64,000 nucleotides of DNA from Leptolyngbya sp. Cla-17 (GTDB taxonomy: Bacteria; Cyanobacteriota; Cyanobacteriia; Leptolyngbyales; Leptolyngbyaceae), in the NCBI RefSeq assembly GCF_016807185.1, contig NZ_JAEVYN010000002.1, forward strand, positions 248,001-312,000. Direction: 5' to 3'. The position numbers and the translations under genes are program-made. A model generated the notes under the pieces. That model had not been told where the DNA came from and searched no databases. It saw nothing but the letters and a program-made list of their open reading frames with translations. Positions 35,368 to 44,227 of the stretch are shown here, one piece after another; within the stretch, counting starts at the first letter, position 1, and each line of letters opens with the position of its first letter.

Positions 35368-35439
35368 GGGTGACTAGCGCAATGGTAGCGCATCGGACTC
35401 TTAATCCGTTGGTTCTGGGTTCGAGTCCCAGGTCACCCA
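35368..35439 (+). tRNA. tRNA-Lys (CUU)
   Basis: A 72-base cloverleaf. The acceptor stem is GGGTGAC/GTCACCC, the anticodon loop CTCTTAA gives anticodon CTT, and the T-loop is GGTTCGAGTCC. CCA is not encoded. It sits 11 bases from the end of the convergent prepilin peptidase gene. Confidence 0.93.
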
Positions 35440-35450
35440 TCTTCAAAGTT

Positions 35451-36272
35451 TTATAGGGTTGGAAAAAAAAGTCGCAGATAGAGGGAGACGATCGCGTTGC
35501 CCCAGATTGCTGCAATGAATCCGCCCAGCGCTAGAAATGGACCGAAGGGAAAGGGTTGTCGGCGGTTGAGTAAGCCCAACGCCATGCCGACTCCGCCTGC
35601 AATGGCTCCGACTAAACACGCCAGAAAGCCTCCCAGTAGCAAATTTTGCCACCCCAGCCAAGCCCCCATCAGGGCAGCCAACTTGGAATCGCCACTGCCC
35701 ATAGCGGTTTGACCCAAGGCATAAGATCCCGCGATCGCAATTAAATCTAGCAGCCACAGCCCTAAAACCGCGCCCACGACTCCTTCCATCACGGCTTGCG
35801 CTGCCCCTGCAAACATTCCGGTAGTGGGAAAGCCCACTACTGCCCGAAATGCCAAGCCTGCAAGCAGTCCAGATTGTGTCAGGGGATTGGGTAGGGTCAT
35901 CGTGTCGATATCAATCAGCGCCAATGCCAGCAGCCAGCTAAAAAACAACCAGTAGCCTAAGGTTTGCCACGTCACTCCAAACGCAAGGAAAACCAGCAAA
36001 AAAACGGTGCCACAAACCGCTTCTAGCAAAGGATAGCGAACTGGAATCGGCGTTTTACAGTTAGAACAGCGTCCTTTTAAGCTGAGCCAGCCCGCGATCG
36101 GCAGATTCTCCCAAGGCTTGAGGCGATGCCCACACTGAGGACAACGGGAGGGCGGCAGCAAAATTGATTGCTCCGCAGGCACCCGATGGATTACGACACT
36201 TAAAAAACTGCCGATCGCCGCTCCCCAAAAGAACACCAAACTATAAATCAGCAGACTCGCCAGAAAATCCAT
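35451..36272 (-). CDS. pilD: Prepilin peptidase (type IV pili)
   Basis: 273 residues, with about eight membrane helices. It cleaves the leader of type IV prepilins and methylates the new N-terminus. The cytosolic zinc-binding loop has CPQC and CSNC near residues 45-75. The catalytic Asp pair lies in ALIDIDTMTLPN and GSGDSKLAALMGAWLG (GxGD). The gene stands alone here, as usual for cyanobacteria, whose other pil genes lie elsewhere. Type IV pili give motility and DNA uptake. Confidence 0.93.
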   Translation of the reverse strand: MDFLASLLIYSLVFFWGAAIGSFLSVVIHRVPAEQSILLPPSRCPQCGHRLKPWENLPIAGWLSLKGRCSNCKTPIPVRYPLLEAVCGTVFLLVFLAFGVTWQTLGYWLFFSWLLALALIDIDTMTLPNPLTQSGLLAGLAFRAVVGFPTTGMFAGAAQAVMEGVVGAVLGLWLLDLIAIAGSYALGQTAMGSGDSKLAALMGAWLGWQNLLLGGFLACLVGAIAGGVGMALGLLNRRQPFPFGPFLALGGFIAAIWGNAIVSLYLRLFFPTL

Positions 36273-36305
36273 AAAAATGGCATCGCTCAGACAGCACTTT
36301 ACTTG

Positions 36306-36557
36306 TTAGTTCGCTTTATCATGTGGCTCTGAGCTTTTACGAAGATGCTCAATAAATTTTGGGTAATTTTCCACAGATTGTGATGGCGGCATTTCGACCC
36401 AGTTAGCCTCTGCGTGCAGCTCATCTACAAAAGTATAAAAAGCTTCTTGGTCGTCGCGGTGAGTGAGAACATAGCCATAGAGACCTTTGCAGCTCATCGC
36501 TTTAGAGTCCGGCTTAATCATTCCACCTACCTCCATTACCGTTGGGGTAAATCTCAA
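36306..36557 (-). CDS. Conserved small hypothetical protein
   Basis: 83 residues, soluble. GLYGYVLTHRDDQEAFYTFVDELHAEANW is its most structured part (quoted in part: GLYGYVLTHRDDQ, FYTFVDELHAEAN). The start is a TTG, supported by AAGGAG seven bases upstream. An ATG eight codons in (36536) is the alternative. No domain is recognised. It lies 33 bases before pilD on the same strand and may be co-transcribed with it. Confidence 0.6.
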   Translation of the reverse strand: MRFTPTVMEVGGMIKPDSKAMSCKGLYGYVLTHRDDQEAFYTFVDELHAEANWVEMPPSQSVENYPKFIEHLRKSSEPHDKAN

Positions 36558-36773
36558 GGATATTCTCCTTGCCTGCTAGAAAGAAAACATTGCCTGTTCG
36601 TTTATCTATCCGAACTACGTTTATGGGCAAGTAAAGCTTGCTAAACCACACAGACGAATTAAAGCACTGCGTTTTCTGCTCTGACGTAAGAACTATAGAT
36701 ACCCCGGTAATCCACTTATCTCTACAAACGTAACACGGTCAATTGAAGCCTGATTCTAGGCACGCCTTGCTAT

Positions 36774-37037
36774 TTATGAATACAAATCAGATTCAATTTG
36801 GCTGAAAGGGACAAAGCATTCTTGAGGGAGCAAAATCGGCTTGCCGGAGAAAATCAGCTTGCCACGATAGGTGAAGCGATCGATCGCAACGCCCAAAGGA
36901 CGCTGAATCAGTTCAGGATGAACTTCATAATAGGTTGTGTAAATGCTGCGTGCAGAGCGGATTAAGCTTGGATCAAGCAAAAAATCGAAGTCTGCCTCGT
37001 CGGTTTGGACGGGCGCTTGCTTTTGTGAGTATGCCAC
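36774..37037 (-). CDS. Conserved small hypothetical protein
   Basis: 87 residues. FDFLLDPSLIRSARSIYTTYYEVHPEL is helical and aromatic (seen as LLDPSLIRSARSIY and TYYEVHPEL). GVAIDRFTYRGKLIFSG is a beta section. No known motif. The start is a GTG with GAGGGG nine bases upstream. Cyanobacterial proteins of this look exist, but I cannot assign a role. It lies between leuB and the 83-residue gene, all on the minus strand. Confidence 0.6.
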   Translation of the reverse strand: MAYSQKQAPVQTDEADFDFLLDPSLIRSARSIYTTYYEVHPELIQRPLGVAIDRFTYRGKLIFSGKPILLPQECFVPFSQIESDLYS

Positions 37038-37141
37038 CTAGTTATGCCCCTCTGAGTTTTGAACGAGTTTAGTATACTTGCCCTTGACTGATTGAGATCG
37101 ATTATTTTTTTAATAACTATTTATTTTGGCAGATGTGCTTT

Positions 37142-38233
37142 TTAAGTTACATCTGCTAGCGCATTAACTAACGCTTTGCCCATCGCTTTGCAACCTAGCA
37201 TGGTCATCCCTTCAGACATAATGTCGCCCGTGCGATCGCCCTGATCTAATACTTTCATCACAGCTTGCTCAATGCGATCGGCTGCTATAGGTTGGTCTAG
37301 CCCATAACGCAACATCATTGCCGCACTTAACACTTGCGCTAGAGGATTTGCTTTATCTTGTCCAGCAATATCAGGCGCAGAGCCATGCACGGGTTCAAAC
37401 AAGCCCGGATTAGCAACGCCTAAACTGGCAGAAGGTAACATGCCGATGCTGCCTGTAAGCATTGCAGCTTCATCGGACAAAATATCGCCAAAGAGATTGC
37501 CGGTGACGATGGTGTCGAACTGGCGTGGATTGCGGACTAGCTGCATAGCGGCGTTGTCAACATACATGTGAGACAGTTCCACATCGGGATAGTCGGCAGA
37601 TAAGGCGGTGATGCGATCGCGCCAGAGTTGCGATACTTCCAGCACATTCGCCTTGTCCACAGAACATAATTTCTTGTTGCGCTTACGGGCTGCCTCAAAT
37701 GCCACTCGTCCAATCCGATCAATCTCCGATTCAGCGTAGGCCATAGTGTTTACGCCACGCTTTTCACCCGACTCGGTGGCAAACACTCCTCTCGGTTGCC
37801 CAAAGTAAATGCCACCCGTCAATTCTCGCACCACCATAATATCCACGCCTTCCACCACTTCTCGCTTTAAGCTGGAAGCGTCAATCAATTGGGGCAAAAT
37901 TTTCGCAGGGCGCAGATTCGCAAATAAACCCAATGCCGCCCGAATGCCGAGTAACCCCGTTTCGGGGCGCAGGTGCCGCGGCAGCGTGTCATATTTGAAG
38001 TCACCAATCGCCGCCAGCAAAACGGCATCACTCTGCTTGCAGGTTTCCACCGTGGCAGCAGGCAGCGGTTCACCCGTTGCTTCAATCGCCGCCCCGCCCA
38101 ACAGCGCTTCCTGAAACTCAAAGCTCAGGTCTAGCTGTTTCCCTACTACCTGCATGACCTCCACGGCTACCGCCATAATTTCGGGACCAATGCCGTCACC
38201 GGGAAGCAATGTAATTTTGTAGGGCTGAGTCAT
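37142..38233 (-). CDS. leuB: 3-isopropylmalate dehydrogenase
   Basis: 363 residues. It oxidises and decarboxylates 3-isopropylmalate in leucine synthesis, using NAD. ITLLPGDGIGPEIMAVAVEV is the N-terminal signature (read as LLPGDGIGPEI). LRPETGLLGIRAALGLFANLRP, MVVRELTGGIYFG and VTGNLFGDILSDEAAML are the substrate and metal sites. LFEPVHGSAPDIAGQ is the NAD-binding segment. A stem (GCAGATGT at 37129 with ACATCTGC at 37149) spans the stop codon and may help termination. The gene is divergent from the cobalamin riboswitch. Confidence 0.95.
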   Translation of the reverse strand: MTQPYKITLLPGDGIGPEIMAVAVEVMQVVGKQLDLSFEFQEALLGGAAIEATGEPLPAATVETCKQSDAVLLAAIGDFKYDTLPRHLRPETGLLGIRAALGLFANLRPAKILPQLIDASSLKREVVEGVDIMVVRELTGGIYFGQPRGVFATESGEKRGVNTMAYAESEIDRIGRVAFEAARKRNKKLCSVDKANVLEVSQLWRDRITALSADYPDVELSHMYVDNAAMQLVRNPRQFDTIVTGNLFGDILSDEAAMLTGSIGMLPSASLGVANPGLFEPVHGSAPDIAGQDKANPLAQVLSAAMMLRYGLDQPIAADRIEQAVMKVLDQGDRTGDIMSEGMTMLGCKAMGKALVNALADVT

Positions 38234-38377
38234 AAAGCTTTGGATGGAAATATTTCACAAGCTATTCATAATAAATCAAGACGGCATCCCATATCAGCCA
38301 TCCCAACTTCAGATAAAAATTTTCTTGACGAAGATCTCCGAAATGGTTTCAATCCGGTAAGCTAAACGTTGACCAAT

Positions 38378-38530
38378 CGGTTCTAACGGGGAACAGCCGT
38401 TGGAGGAAACAGGGAAAGCGCAGTGTAAATCTGCCACTGTCCCGCAACTGTAAAGGAAGTGATGAATTTTGAGTGAGTCAATCTAACTCAAAAACTCAAA
38501 ACTTTCTTAAGTCAGAACGCCTGCCGTTAG
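38378..38530 (+). promoter_or_regulatory. Cobalamin (B12) riboswitch
   Basis: The conserved core CTGTCCCGCAACTGTAA occurs near 38441. CAGGGAAAGCGCAGTG precedes it. The B12-box-like AAGTCAGAACGCCTGCC lies near 38510-38526. The closing helix pairs CTAACGG (38383-38389) with CCGTTAG (38523-38529). This is the standard layout of the adenosylcobalamin or related aptamer. It points at the downstream short ORF, cobW and the DUF1636 gene, so B12 should repress them. Confidence 0.93.
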
Positions 38531-38565
38531 TCACACTACACACCGTCTTATCTGCGAGGTACAGA

Positions 38566-38697
38566 GTGAAGGCACATTATTTGCGTTGGGTCAGTCTGGA
38601 ATATATGACTGGCTTGAGTTTTTGTCTATTATTAAGCGCGGCTAACTCTGAGCCGCAGTTCCCAACAACAGCCCGAATGGGTTGGATTGATCCCTGA
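38566..38697 (+). CDS. Candidate 43-residue ORF between the B12 riboswitch and cobW
   Basis: A GTG at 38566 with GAGG about seven bases upstream opens 43 codons. The peptide starts MKAHYLRWVSLEYMTG, has a short hydrophobic run (LSFCLLLSAAN) and ends in ARMGWIDP. A small hairpin (GCGGCT/AGCCGC, 38638-38656) lies inside. The larger frame from 38473 overlaps the aptamer and is unlikely to be translated from there. It may be a leader peptide, a small transporter part or noise. I do not recognise it. Confidence 0.3.
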   Translation: MKAHYLRWVSLEYMTGLSFCLLLSAANSEPQFPTTARMGWIDP

Positions 38698-38829
38698 GGC
38701 GATCGCAAGTTCATAGAAAGATCGCTCCCTCTGAAGCTGCCATCATTTCAAGAAATCACATCCTGTAGGTTTTGCTTCACCCCCTACTCATAGCACTGTC
38801 CATTATTTCAAATAGAAAATTTTAGTTTT

Positions 38830-39885
38830 ATGGCTGCAAAAATTCCAGTGACCGTCATTACCGGGTTCCTCGGTAGTGGCAAAACGACGCTGATCCGTCA
38901 GCAACTGCAAAATAATCAGGGTCGCCGCATCGCCGTGCTGGTCAACGAGTTTGGCGAAATTGGTATTGATGGCGACCTGCTGCGATCATGCCAGGTCTGC
39001 GATGAAGATGGCGAACCTAGCGCGACCAACATTGTAGAACTGACCAACGGCTGCCTCTGCTGTACCGTGCAAGAAGAATTTTTGCCGACGATGCAAGAAC
39101 TGTTGAAACGGCGCGATCGCATCGACTGTATTTTGATTGAAACCTCCGGCTTAGCCTTGCCCAAACCGTTGATCCAAGCGTTTCGTTGGCAAGAAATTCG
39201 CACAGGCGCAACAGTGGATGCTGTGATCACCGTCGTGGATTGTGAAGCCGTGGCAACGGGCACCCTCGCCACTGATCTGGGTGCGTTAAATGAGCAACGC
39301 CAAGCCGATCCCAATCTAGATCACGAAACGCCTTTAGAAGAGTTGTTTGAAGACCAACTTGCCTGCGCCGATCTGGTGCTGCTGACCAAGAGCGATCTCG
39401 TCGATCTGCAAACTCAAACTCAGGTGAGAAGCCGCGTTCAGCAAGAACTGCGAACCGGTGTAAAAATCATTGCCTGTCAGGATGGGCAAGTTAGCCCGGA
39501 TATTTTGCTGGGGTTTAACGCCGCCGTGGAAGACAATCTGGATGCTCGTCCTAGCCATCACGATATGGAAGAGGATCATGAGCATGATGACACCATTACA
39601 TCAGTGCCCGTAGTTTTTACCACAGCAGTTGAGCCGCAAGCCTTACTGCAAAACTTAAAGCAGTTAATCGCAGAACAGGAAATCTATCGGATTAAAGGCT
39701 TCGTCAATGTTGCCAACAAACCAATGCGGATGGTGCTGCAAGGTGTGGGCGATCGCATCGAAACTTTTTATGACCGTCCTTGGCAGTCCGATGAACTCCG
39801 CGAAACTCGGCTAATCGTCATTGGTCAGTCGCTCGATCATGCACAAATTCAATCCGCTATTCAACCTTTCCCCATCGCATCATGA
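38830..39885 (+). CDS. cobW: CobW-type G3E GTPase, metal chaperone
   Basis: 351 residues. Walker A GFLGSGKTT, the metal-binding CxCC motif in NGCLCCTV, ETSGLALP and the base-specificity segment TKSD define the COG0523/G3E family. A His/Asp/Glu-rich stretch (SHHDMEEDHEHDD) near residue 245 probably binds metal. The C-terminal CobW_C domain is present (IYRIKGFVNVANKP). With a cobalamin riboswitch upstream, the likely job is delivering cobalt for B12 synthesis. Zinc-handling members of the family exist. Confidence 0.9.
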   Translation: MAAKIPVTVITGFLGSGKTTLIRQQLQNNQGRRIAVLVNEFGEIGIDGDLLRSCQVCDEDGEPSATNIVELTNGCLCCTVQEEFLPTMQELLKRRDRIDCILIETSGLALPKPLIQAFRWQEIRTGATVDAVITVVDCEAVATGTLATDLGALNEQRQADPNLDHETPLEELFEDQLACADLVLLTKSDLVDLQTQTQVRSRVQQELRTGVKIIACQDGQVSPDILLGFNAAVEDNLDARPSHHDMEEDHEHDDTITSVPVVFTTAVEPQALLQNLKQLIAEQEIYRIKGFVNVANKPMRMVLQGVGDRIETFYDRPWQSDELRETRLIVIGQSLDHAQIQSAIQPFPIAS

Positions 39886-40271
39886 ACTGTTCCCATGCAA
39901 TATTCGTTTGCACGACCTGTGGCAAAAATCAGCAAAATGATCAAAGTGACGGCGATCGCCTGTTTGCCCAACTGCAAATCCGACACAAAACCTGGTTATT
40001 GCAGCAATCAGTCTCGATTCAGCCCGTGAAATGTATGGGCGTGTGTGAGCAAGACTGCGCGATCGCTCTGGTCTCTCCAGGCAAACGCACCTACCTATTT
40101 GGCAACTTACCCACCGATAAAGCACGCATTGATTCCACTGCAACAGCCGTGCTGGATTGCGCCAGCCAATATCAGGCAAAATCTGATGGTGCCCTTGCCT
40201 ATTGCGATCGCCCAGAACTACTGAAGACACGGGTACTGGCACGCATTCCACCTGTCCCCCTGGCAAATTAA
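39882..40271 (+). CDS. DUF1636 family protein, thioredoxin-fold ferredoxin-like metal binder
   Basis: 129 residues. FVCTTCGKN near the start and KCMGVCEQDCAIALVSPGK in the middle are the conserved Cys motifs of the DUF1636 family. Their spacing recalls 2Fe-2S thioredoxin-like ferredoxins. RTYLFGNLP and VLARIPPVP complete the family pattern. Its ATG overlaps the cobW stop (ATGA), so the two are coupled and share the riboswitch. A role in cobalt or iron-sulphur handling for B12 synthesis is inferred from context. An antisense frame of similar length is a shadow. Confidence 0.82.
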   Translation: MNCSHAIFVCTTCGKNQQNDQSDGDRLFAQLQIRHKTWLLQQSVSIQPVKCMGVCEQDCAIALVSPGKRTYLFGNLPTDKARIDSTATAVLDCASQYQAKSDGALAYCDRPELLKTRVLARIPPVPLAN

Positions 40272-40603
40272 CCCAGGCAATACAGGTAGCACTCCATGCA
40301 ACTCACCCCATGCAACTAAAAGATAAGGTTGGGCGGAGGCAACTTTGGCTATTGACCAGCGGGTCACATTCAACCGCTTCACAGCTATGAGCCGACCGAG
40401 ATCGCTGAGTGCAAGAACAAATCATTGCTTACGACCCAAATCGAAACGCTATGATTCTGTTAACCGAAAATTGTCACATAGAGGCAATTCTTTTACACAA
40501 CTTGGCGATCGCCCCTTTGGACTGCTAAATACAAGTGTGCGATCACCAGGGAAATTTCAACCCTGTTTAATGTCATCACAGGAACAATGAGTTTATTTTC
40601 GTA
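40272..40603. other. Intergenic region between the DUF1636 and methyltransferase genes
   Basis: About 330 bases without a convincing gene. No terminator with a T-run is seen. It should contain the methyltransferase promoter. Confidence 0.5.
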
Positions 40604-41464
40604 ATGCCACAACCATCTATTCGTATTTCCCAAGCAACCCGCTACCAAAACGCTGCGCTGAACTACTATCTCAGCTTGACTGATTCCCCCTACCTTCACT
40701 ACGGCTATTGGGAAACCCAGCCAAAGTCTGCCGAAGATTTGACCATTGCTAACCTCTGCACGGCTCAAGCAGCCTATACCCAAAAACTGATGGCGTTTAT
40801 TCCCGAAGGAACCCACGCGATCTTAGATGTGGGCTGTGGAACTGGAGGAAACGCCACCTACCTGCTCGATCGCGGCTTCACCGTCGAAGGACTTGCCCCC
40901 GACACCTTTCAACAAGAGCGATTTCTCGCTGCCACATCCGGCAGGGCACCGTTTCACCTAAGTCGATTTGAAGATTTCAAAACTAGCCATCCGTTTGATC
41001 TCGTTTTGCTCAGCGAAAGTAGCCAGTACATGAGCGCTCAAGATATTGCTCAAGGGGCAGCACGGGGGCTAAAACAGGGTGGCTACTTGCTGCTTGCCGA
41101 CATGCTTCGCTCTGATGCAACTTACACCGAGGGCATTTTCTCCAATTGCCATGTGGTAGAAGATCTGCACCAAGCGCTACTTCAAAGCGGGTTTACCTTG
41201 GTGAAAATGGAAGATATTTCTACCCAAGCTGCCCCCACTATTGAGATTGGGATTGATGCGTTTCGCCGCTTTGGGTTAAGTACGGTGAAATATATCGCTG
41301 ATGTGATTCAAATTGCAGTTCCTCCCATTTATCAACTGTTGCGATGGGCCTATAAGCGTTGGCTGCAAAAAACTGTGGAAGAAGGACTGCAAGCAGGCGA
41401 AATTTTTCATCGACACTTGTGCTATCAGATTCAACTGTGGCAATTGTCGGCAAAAGATAGCTAA
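40604..41464 (+). CDS. Class I SAM-dependent methyltransferase
   Basis: 286 residues. ILDVGCGTGGNATYLLDRG is the SAM-binding motif near residue 73, FDLVLLSESSQYM the post-I segment, and LKQGGYLLLADMLR motif III. The N-terminal LNYYLSLTDSPYLHYGYWE resembles methyltransferases acting on lipids, sterols and tocopherols. The C-terminal third has amphipathic helices that may touch membranes. It is convergent with a squalene/phytoene synthase-like gene, so an isoprenoid substrate is plausible but unproven. Confidence 0.78.
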   Translation: MPQPSIRISQATRYQNAALNYYLSLTDSPYLHYGYWETQPKSAEDLTIANLCTAQAAYTQKLMAFIPEGTHAILDVGCGTGGNATYLLDRGFTVEGLAPDTFQQERFLAATSGRAPFHLSRFEDFKTSHPFDLVLLSESSQYMSAQDIAQGAARGLKQGGYLLLADMLRSDATYTEGIFSNCHVVEDLHQALLQSGFTLVKMEDISTQAAPTIEIGIDAFRRFGLSTVKYIADVIQIAVPPIYQLLRWAYKRWLQKTVEEGLQAGEIFHRHLCYQIQLWQLSAKDS

Positions 41465-41575
41465 CTCTATGGGTGAATCCGATTGATAGTCTGACTTGGG
41501 AAAGAAGCCCGTCGTCTGAGGGGGAGACTATCTCGTTTAAAGTTGCATAGCTGGTAGCACTGGAGATCGCCCAAA

Positions 41576-42631
41576 TTAAGCTGCACAAGAACCAGCTTTC
41601 TCCAGCCGCACAAGCTGGATATAAGTCGATTGAGCAGGAGCTGGACTGAAAAATTTCAGCGGTAGGGATTGTGCTCGATGATGGCGGACATGATTCAGCA
41701 TCATGGGTAGATCAGCATGAACCTGCTGCCAATAAACCTGAGGAAATTGCGTGTAATTAAACTGGCAGTCGCGGAAGACCTGATCAATCCGCCGATAGCG
41801 ATGGATCGACCAGTCACAAAGAAGTTGCCATGAGGGATGCAAATTTTCAGTGGTGAGTAGTTGACGCGCTCTACGGCGCAGCTTGGGTAGATACTCTTCT
41901 AGCCAAAACTGCATCATTTTGTGATAGGCAGGATTTTTAATTGCTTGTTGCTGCAAAATTTCATCGCGGCTCACTCCAAACCCATCCAAAAGTTCGCTCG
42001 GTAAGTTGCAAATTCCCTGTTTTGCATCTTCATGCAAGTCGCGCAGATGATTATAAAACTGATCCAACATGCCAAAATAGCTGGCGGCTTGATGATGGGT
42101 TTCGGAGAGGAATGGTAAAACCTGAAAAAATGACCCTCCAAGGTCCATCAGCATCTGCTCGTAGTCTGCCATCGTATGGATGGCTAAATGATTGGTATGG
42201 TACTGCGCGATCGCACGCACATATCGTTTCCAAGCGGTTAAAGATCGAGGTATTGAGAGTTGATCTACCTGATTAAACCAGCACAATTGCATGTTAGTGA
42301 GCAGTTCATCGTAGACACAGTCCGATTTGACCTTTCCGGTCGAAGCCAAATGCTGCCAACCCATCAAAAAACTCTGGAGTGCAGGTTGTCCTTTGCACAA
42401 AAGTTCATGCTCTGCAAATCGATCAATCAAGCGGATCCAGCGAATTCGTTCAATCCACTGGGCGCGAACGGGTAGATCCAGCTCCATAACCCATCCAGCG
42501 TTGTCCTCATCCTTCAAGGCGTCGTCTGAAATCGCATCATAGTTGGACGAACCAACCAAACTGGCAATTATTCCCTCGTGCAAGTTAATTGACTCCGCAC
42601 GAGGATTGCGCAAGGCTGTAGTGTGTTTCAT
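41576..42631 (-). CDS. Divergent squalene/phytoene synthase family protein
   Basis: 351 residues, all helical. FYNHLRDLHEDAKQGICNLP matches the second Asp-rich motif (Asp198-x-x-x-Asp202) and the following LP of squalene/phytoene synthases, and FGVSRDEI fits downstream. The first motif, normally DxxxD, seems to be Asp70-Arg-Phe-Ala-Glu74. It could condense prenyl diphosphates or have lost that activity. Similarity is otherwise low, so it is not the main carotenoid CrtB. It is convergent with the methyltransferase gene. Confidence 0.6.
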   Translation of the reverse strand: MKHTTALRNPRAESINLHEGIIASLVGSSNYDAISDDALKDEDNAGWVMELDLPVRAQWIERIRWIRLIDRFAEHELLCKGQPALQSFLMGWQHLASTGKVKSDCVYDELLTNMQLCWFNQVDQLSIPRSLTAWKRYVRAIAQYHTNHLAIHTMADYEQMLMDLGGSFFQVLPFLSETHHQAASYFGMLDQFYNHLRDLHEDAKQGICNLPSELLDGFGVSRDEILQQQAIKNPAYHKMMQFWLEEYLPKLRRRARQLLTTENLHPSWQLLCDWSIHRYRRIDQVFRDCQFNYTQFPQVYWQQVHADLPMMLNHVRHHRAQSLPLKFFSPAPAQSTYIQLVRLEKAGSCAA

Positions 42632-42940
42632 TGTCTGAAGTGCGATGGTAGATGTCCCTAGAAATACTTGCGTCGCCCCAATTATCTGACTAGAGTTCCC
42701 TATCGTGGAGCAAACTAACGACCTCCCTGTTTGGAGAGAGAGCCTTTCGAGCCATCTTGAAATGGGACTTCTTTGAATAACACCCAGAGAGGGGGAAACG
42801 AATTGGTATAATCAGTCCGCAACTAAACTATTGAGTGTGCTGTCTTAACGTATTGATAATGAGTAGGCTCAAGCTGATCACAATTGGATACAGCACTTCA
42901 ATTGCAGCTCGATCGCCGTTCGTGAGGAATCTACAGATCC
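42632..42940. other. Promoter region between divergent genes before accD
   Basis: About 310 bases. GGTATAAT near 42804 looks like a -10 element on the plus strand and may serve accD. No other element is recognised. Confidence 0.45.
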
Positions 42941-43864
42941 ATGTCTTTATTTGATTGGTTCGCAAATCGACAAAAATCTGGTCCTATTAGTAAAGATCGC
43001 CAAGAGCGAGAAATTGCGGATGGGCTTTGGTCAAAATGTGAAGCTTGCAGCGTCCTCACCTACACTAAGGATTTACAGGCAAACCAGATGGTATGTCCAG
43101 ATTGTGGGCACCACAATCGCGTCTTCAGTGATGAGCGCATTCGTCAACTGATTGATACCAATACTTGGACCCCTATCGATACTGAATTGGTTGCTACAGA
43201 TCCGCTACAGTTTCGCGATCGCAAACCCTACAGCGATCGCCTGCGCGATATGCAAGAGAAAACCAAGCTGAATGATGCCGTTCAAACTGGAATTGGGCGG
43301 CTCGACGGTTTACCTGTTGCACTGGGAGTGATGGATTTCCGCTTCATGGGCGGCAGTATGGGGTCCGTTGTGGGAGAAAAGCTAACTCGTTTGATTGAAC
43401 GTGCTACCCGTGAACGCCTTCCTACTATCATCGTCTGCGCTTCTGGCGGAGCCAGAATGCAAGAAGGAATGCTGAGCCTCATGCAAATGGCAAAAATTTC
43501 TGGTGCTCTGCACCGCTTACAGGCTGCACGATTGCTTTATATTCCAGTACTTACTCACCCAACGACAGGCGGTGTCACTGCTAGCTTTGCTATGTTAGGC
43601 GACATCATTTTGGCAGAACCTAAAGCAACTATTGGTTTTGCAGGACGGCGAGTTGTTGAACAAACCCTACGCGAAAAGCTTCCTGAAGATTTTCAAACAG
43701 CAGAATATTTGCTACAGCATGGATTCGTAGATGCGATCGTGCTGCGGACTCAACTTAAGCTGACGTTAGCTCGGTTGATTCGGTTACATCAACCCGGTGC
43801 TTCCACTCATCTACCAATTCATGTGACAGAAGCCCGATCCCTGAGCGTGACAATTCCCGACTAG
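42941..43864 (+). CDS. accD: Acetyl-CoA carboxylase carboxyltransferase subunit beta
   Basis: 307 residues. With AccA it transfers the carboxyl group from biotin to acetyl-CoA in fatty acid synthesis. An N-terminal zinc ribbon has CEAC and CPDC near residues 34-56. The crotonase-like core follows: MDFRFMGGSMGSVVGEKLTR, VCASGGARMQEGMLSLMQMAK and TTGGVTASFAMLGDII (each a known oxyanion or CoA element). EPKATIGFAGRRVVEQT is also conserved. Normal length, alone on its strand. Confidence 0.96.
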   Translation: MSLFDWFANRQKSGPISKDRQEREIADGLWSKCEACSVLTYTKDLQANQMVCPDCGHHNRVFSDERIRQLIDTNTWTPIDTELVATDPLQFRDRKPYSDRLRDMQEKTKLNDAVQTGIGRLDGLPVALGVMDFRFMGGSMGSVVGEKLTRLIERATRERLPTIIVCASGGARMQEGMLSLMQMAKISGALHRLQAARLLYIPVLTHPTTGGVTASFAMLGDIILAEPKATIGFAGRRVVEQTLREKLPEDFQTAEYLLQHGFVDAIVLRTQLKLTLARLIRLHQPGASTHLPIHVTEARSLSVTIPD

Positions 43865-44227
43865 TTCACCCGATTGCTAATATCTGTCTTAGCTCTTGGG
43901 AAAGGGATCACTCAGTGGGATGATAGTTATATCAAAACAACTTAATCTGCTTGCATAAAAAATACACGGCAAGTTTTGCAGACCACTTAAGACCCATCTA
44001 ATAGAAAAAGTTTGCCTTTTAACGGTCTCTTTTTCTAGGGTATTTGGTAAAAAGCTTCCTATAAAAATTCCCAAACTTTTTTGGTTTTATTTTTGTAAGC
44101 CTACTTAGCGTTGGGATTTGTCTGGAAGATTGCTGCAAAAGTCAGTTTTTATAATTTCAAGCACTTCTTATTAAGTTTCACGGATAGTCATTGCAACCCG
44201 TACACCTAAGCCACCCTAAGGAGAACC
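43865..44227. other. AT-rich region upstream of psbV
   Basis: About 360 bases between accD and psbV with many A and T runs. It should carry the promoter of the electron-carrier cluster. No repeat or clear terminator stem is seen. Confidence 0.5.

Noticed and set aside
38473..38565. Upstream extension of the short ORF into the B12 aptamer
   Set aside because: It overlaps the folded aptamer and has no ribosome-binding site, so translation from 38473 is unlikely.
39880..40266. Minus-strand frame of 128 codons opposite the DUF1636 gene
   Set aside because: The plus-strand frame has clear family motifs and is coupled to cobW. The antisense frame has no recognisable motif.
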